Assembly (NCBI RefSeq): GCF_030929595.1
Contig: NZ_JAVFVR010000015.1
Coordinates: forward strand, 1-64,000
Source: Flavobacterium sp. LHD-85
Lineage (GTDB): Bacteria > Bacteroidota > Bacteroidia > Flavobacteriales > Flavobacteriaceae
Direction: 5' to 3'
DNA: 64,000 bases
Under the pieces are notes generated by a model that made no database searches, was not told the origin of the DNA, and worked only from the letters and a program-made list of their open reading frames with translations. Shown here one piece after another: positions 61,842-64,000 of the stretch. The position numbers and the translations under genes are program-made. The stretch's first letter is position 1. Each line of letters starts with the position of its first letter.

Positions 61842-62492
61842 TTAAAACTTCAATTCAATTATGTTATCATTATTTTCTAAAGTTATTTTCACCGGATTAC
61901 TTTCAGAAGGAATTTGCGTTGGATACCAATTTCTAGTAGGCTGAACCAGAATCAATAAACCTTCATGATCGCCAATGGCAGCAAATTTATCGGTATTGGT
62001 ATTTTGAGAAAAGAAATGCAATCCGTGTTCTTCAATTAACTGATTTCCTAATTGTAAAGGACTTTCTGTAACAATTCCGATTTCGCTAATATTTAAAATC
62101 GAAGCAGAATTAAAATCGCCAACTTGTTCGTTATTAAGATCATGTCGGGCAATGAATTCAAGTAAATTTCCGTTGTGGTCAAAGAAATAAATAGAATGCG
62201 CATTCCAATTTTCGAAATTCGTGACTACGCTTTTATCTTCGAGAACAATTAAATCTACTTTGTTCTCACACCACTGAATAGCTTCTTCAAGCTGATTTTC
62301 GGGAATATTGAAAGCAAAATGATATATCGAATTAAAATTTGGATCTTCAACAAATTTTAAAATAGAGGTTCCAGCCTGAAACGTTATCGAGTTTTGGTCA
62401 TTTTCCAGAACGAAAAGCCCAAAAATGTTCTGATAAAATGCTTTCGTTTTTTGGATGTCGTTTGTTTTAATTTGTATCTGATCTATTCTCAT
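61842..62492 (-). CDS. VOC/glyoxalase-family protein
   Basis: A 216-residue protein with two vicinal-oxygen-chelate modules: IQIKTNDIQKTKAFYQNIFG (residues 6-25), FFDHNGNLLEFIARHDL (residues 104-120), and a second, weaker half with ISEIGIVTESPLQLGNQLI. Candidate metal ligands are His in IYHFAFNIPE and Glu in LLEFI. Substrate unknown; VOC members include glyoxalases, dioxygenases and resistance proteins. A -7 box lies 43 bases upstream. Confidence 0.82.
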   Translation of the reverse strand: MRIDQIQIKTNDIQKTKAFYQNIFGLFVLENDQNSITFQAGTSILKFVEDPNFNSIYHFAFNIPENQLEEAIQWCENKVDLIVLEDKSVVTNFENWNAHSIYFFDHNGNLLEFIARHDLNNEQVGDFNSASILNISEIGIVTESPLQLGNQLIEEHGLHFFSQNTNTDKFAAIGDHEGLLILVQPTRNWYPTQIPSESNPVKITLENNDNIIELKF

Positions 62493-62535
62493 GATAGTAA
62501 TTTTTTTTAAGAAAAAGCTTCTTTTGAGTGAGAGA

Positions 62536-62543
62536 CAAATTTA
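62536..62543 (-). promoter_or_regulatory. -7 promoter box (TAAATTTG) of the VOC gene
   Basis: Perfect TAnnTTTG on the minus strand, 43 bases before the start codon. The rest of the 377-base gap is AT-rich, with a terminator at 62798-62825 and nothing else clear. Confidence 0.45.
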
Positions 62544-62797
62544 AAAAATGCCTACGATAGTAAGGATGCAGCACTATTTTATGCGTCAATGAAAGGATAG
62601 TAAATTAGTATGGGTTGGATTTAAATTGCATCTCTAAATATTTTATTAAAGTTACAAAAAGACAAGCTGTTATTGTTGTAAGAGTATCGAAAAAACTTCT
62701 TCTCTTAATTGGTGGTTTTTGGAATAATTAATAATGGCATTGTGTATAAGTTTGGTTGGGTGCAAATATATTTGAAAGATGAAATTAAGAAATAAAA

Positions 62798-62825
62798 AAG
62801 CCCATTTCATAAAAGAAATGGGCTT
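62798..62825 (-). terminator. Terminator of the cytochrome c peroxidase gene
   Basis: AAGCCCATTTC/GAAATGGGCTT stem, followed on the minus strand by a T run, about 45 bases after the gene end. Confidence 0.88.
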
Positions 62826-62869
62826 CGTAATTTGCAGATTGTGGGGCAAAAAGCAAATCATCAACTAAC

Positions 62870-64000
62870 TTATTTTGGCATTTCAGGAATTATAATTCTT
62901 CTTGTTGGCGTACTCAAAGTTTCAATAAAAGCCAATAAATCAGCGATTTCTTCTTTGTTTAGATCCAATTTTCTAAGCATTGGATCTACTTTTGGAATCA
63001 GCGAATCTCTCGCTGTTCCCAGATATTTTTTCTGTACTGGAGATGGATTTCCTAGATTGTATAATTCCACTACATCCAGCAGAGTTGGAAAATGGCCGTG
63101 ATGCATCCATGGTTTTGTGTTTACTACTTCACGAAGCGTTGGCGTTCTGAATTTGCCAATATCTTTTACGTCTTTAGTCACATTATAACGTCCGAAATCT
63201 TCATTTTTTGTTCCAAATAAAGTCTGTCCGTCATTGTGAAATTGATTGTCGCTGAAATAAGGCGTATTATGGCAATTGATGCATTGTGCTTTGGTTCTAA
63301 ACAAATGCATTCCCTTTACCTGCTGATCGGTAAATGCGTCTGATTTTCCGCTTACAAACTGGTCAAATTTGCTTTTCGGACTATTGATTGATCTTTCAAA
63401 AGTGGCAATGGCGTATTGAATTCTTTCCAAAGTCACTTTTTTGTCTCCGAAAGCTTCAGTAAACAGTGAATTGTAGCCTTTTATTTTAGCAATTTTATCT
63501 ACAGCAATCGTCAGTTTTTCATTCATTTCTAAAGGATCTTGAACAGGAAATTGCGCCTGATCTTCCAGACTTTTCGCTCTTCCATCCCAAAATAGAGAAG
63601 TAGCATACGCCGAGTTTAAAATCGTCATCGAATTGCGTTTTCCAGTTTGGCGGTCGTGGCCAAAAGAACGCGTTAAATTATCTGTCCAGCCCAATTCAGG
63701 ATTATGGCAAGAAGCACAAGCAATTTGTCCGCTTCGAGACAATCTGGGATCAAAAAACAAAATCTTTCCCAAACTTTCTTTTTCCTTGGAATACGGATTA
63801 TAAGCTGGATACGGAATCGCAGGTAAAACGCCAATATCTTGAAATTTTGATTTATCGACACTTTCATGTAATTCTGCGGCAGGCCATTTTGATGAATCTC
63901 CGCTGGAATACAATTTTCGTAATTCCTGAATATCGGTATAATCAGGACCTTCGGCTGTTTTATAAGCCGATAACCCAAGTAAGAATAGGAGAGGAAAGAT
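62870..64000 (-). CDS. Dihaem cytochrome c peroxidase/MauG-family protein (5' end outside the window)
   Basis: At least 377 residues; the reading frame stays open to position 64000 and its visible start (IFPLLFLLGLSAYKTAEGPD) is the end of a signal peptide, so the start codon lies beyond the window. Haem motifs CASCHNPELGWTD and CINCHNTPYFSDNQFH are present, with RNSMTILNSAYATSLFWDGR and LREVVNTKPWMHHGHF between and after them. It reduces hydrogen peroxide in the periplasm using electrons from cytochrome c, or modifies a substrate like MauG. A terminator follows. Confidence 0.92.
   Translation of the reverse strand: MFPLLFLLGLSAYKTAEGPDYTDIQELRKLYSSGDSSKWPAAELHESVDKSKFQDIGVLPAIPYPAYNPYSKEKESLGKILFFDPRLSRSGQIACASCHNPELGWTDNLTRSFGHDRQTGKRNSMTILNSAYATSLFWDGRAKSLEDQAQFPVQDPLEMNEKLTIAVDKIAKIKGYNSLFTEAFGDKKVTLERIQYAIATFERSINSPKSKFDQFVSGKSDAFTDQQVKGMHLFRTKAQCINCHNTPYFSDNQFHNDGQTLFGTKNEDFGRYNVTKDVKDIGKFRTPTLREVVNTKPWMHHGHFPTLLDVVELYNLGNPSPVQKKYLGTARDSLIPKVDPMLRKLDLNKEEIADLLAFIETLSTPTRRIIIPEMPK

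Noticed and set aside
62870..63913. Cytochrome c peroxidase complete within the window, starting at 63913
   Set aside because: The frame continues to the window edge with a signal-peptide-like sequence, so the TTG at 63913 is internal.

Overview
The window is a 64 kb piece of an AT-rich chromosome from a member of the Bacteroidota, most likely a Flavobacterium. The evidence is the TAnnTTTG-type promoter boxes, the absence of Shine-Dalgarno sequences, the protein families present (DUF6377, DUF4142, DUF6660, AraC regulators, PorT-like barrels) and dense families of short intergenic inverted repeats of the flavobacterial kind. No tRNA, rRNA, CRISPR array, transposase or prophage gene was seen. 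One gene, a dihaem cytochrome c peroxidase, runs off the right edge.

Region by region. 0-8 kb: pentapeptide-repeat protein, aspartate ammonia-lyase, an Omp85-type barrel, an OmpR/histidine-kinase pair, a Usp-like protein and a bestrophin channel. 8-13.6 kb: a MocR regulator divergent from an EamA exporter, a long acyl-CoA oxidase-type protein and a CHMI-family tautomerase. 13.7-27 kb: carbohydrate genes (DUF6377 regulator, GH3, DUF1349, membrane acyltransferase, then GH2), interrupted by a three-copy 412-bp tandem array, an ArsR/old-yellow-enzyme pair and a TlpA-like thioredoxin. 27.3-31.3 kb: an AraC regulator with cupin, zinc alcohol dehydrogenase and aldo/keto reductase, resembling an aldehyde/electrophile clearance set. 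31.5-43 kb: a stress-flavoured cluster (DUF4142, Rho_N-like protein, topoisomerase IB, DUF1328, a very acidic protein, PPOX-fold protein, single-domain receiver, five-PAS kinase, SDR, SemiSWEET). 43.1-49.7 kb: a tight five-gene operon of REC-kinase, CHASE3 hybrid kinase with three receivers, receiver, CheR and receiver-less CheB, with no flagellar or classical chemotaxis gene nearby. 50-52 kb: two outer-membrane barrel proteins. 52-61 kb: a Zn/Co/Cd-type efflux locus (Cys/His-rich DUF6660 protein, CzcA, TolC-like CzcC, CzcB and a P1B-ATPase). 61-64 kb: a secreted protein, a VOC protein and the cytochrome c peroxidase.

The most unusual observations are these. Flavobacterial intergenic repeats lie inside coding sequence and encode parts of the signal peptides of two neighbouring efflux genes (czcC-like and czcB-like). 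Different inverted-repeat families are nested inside one another at three loci. A 412-bp unit is tandemly repeated with an exact period. Two regulators have a perfect -7 box exactly 4 nt before ATG, suggesting leaderless mRNAs. A three-hairpin leader precedes czcA. No wholly new multi-gene system could be demonstrated. The CheR/CheB-hybrid kinase operon and the repeat-derived signal peptides are the best candidates for follow-up.
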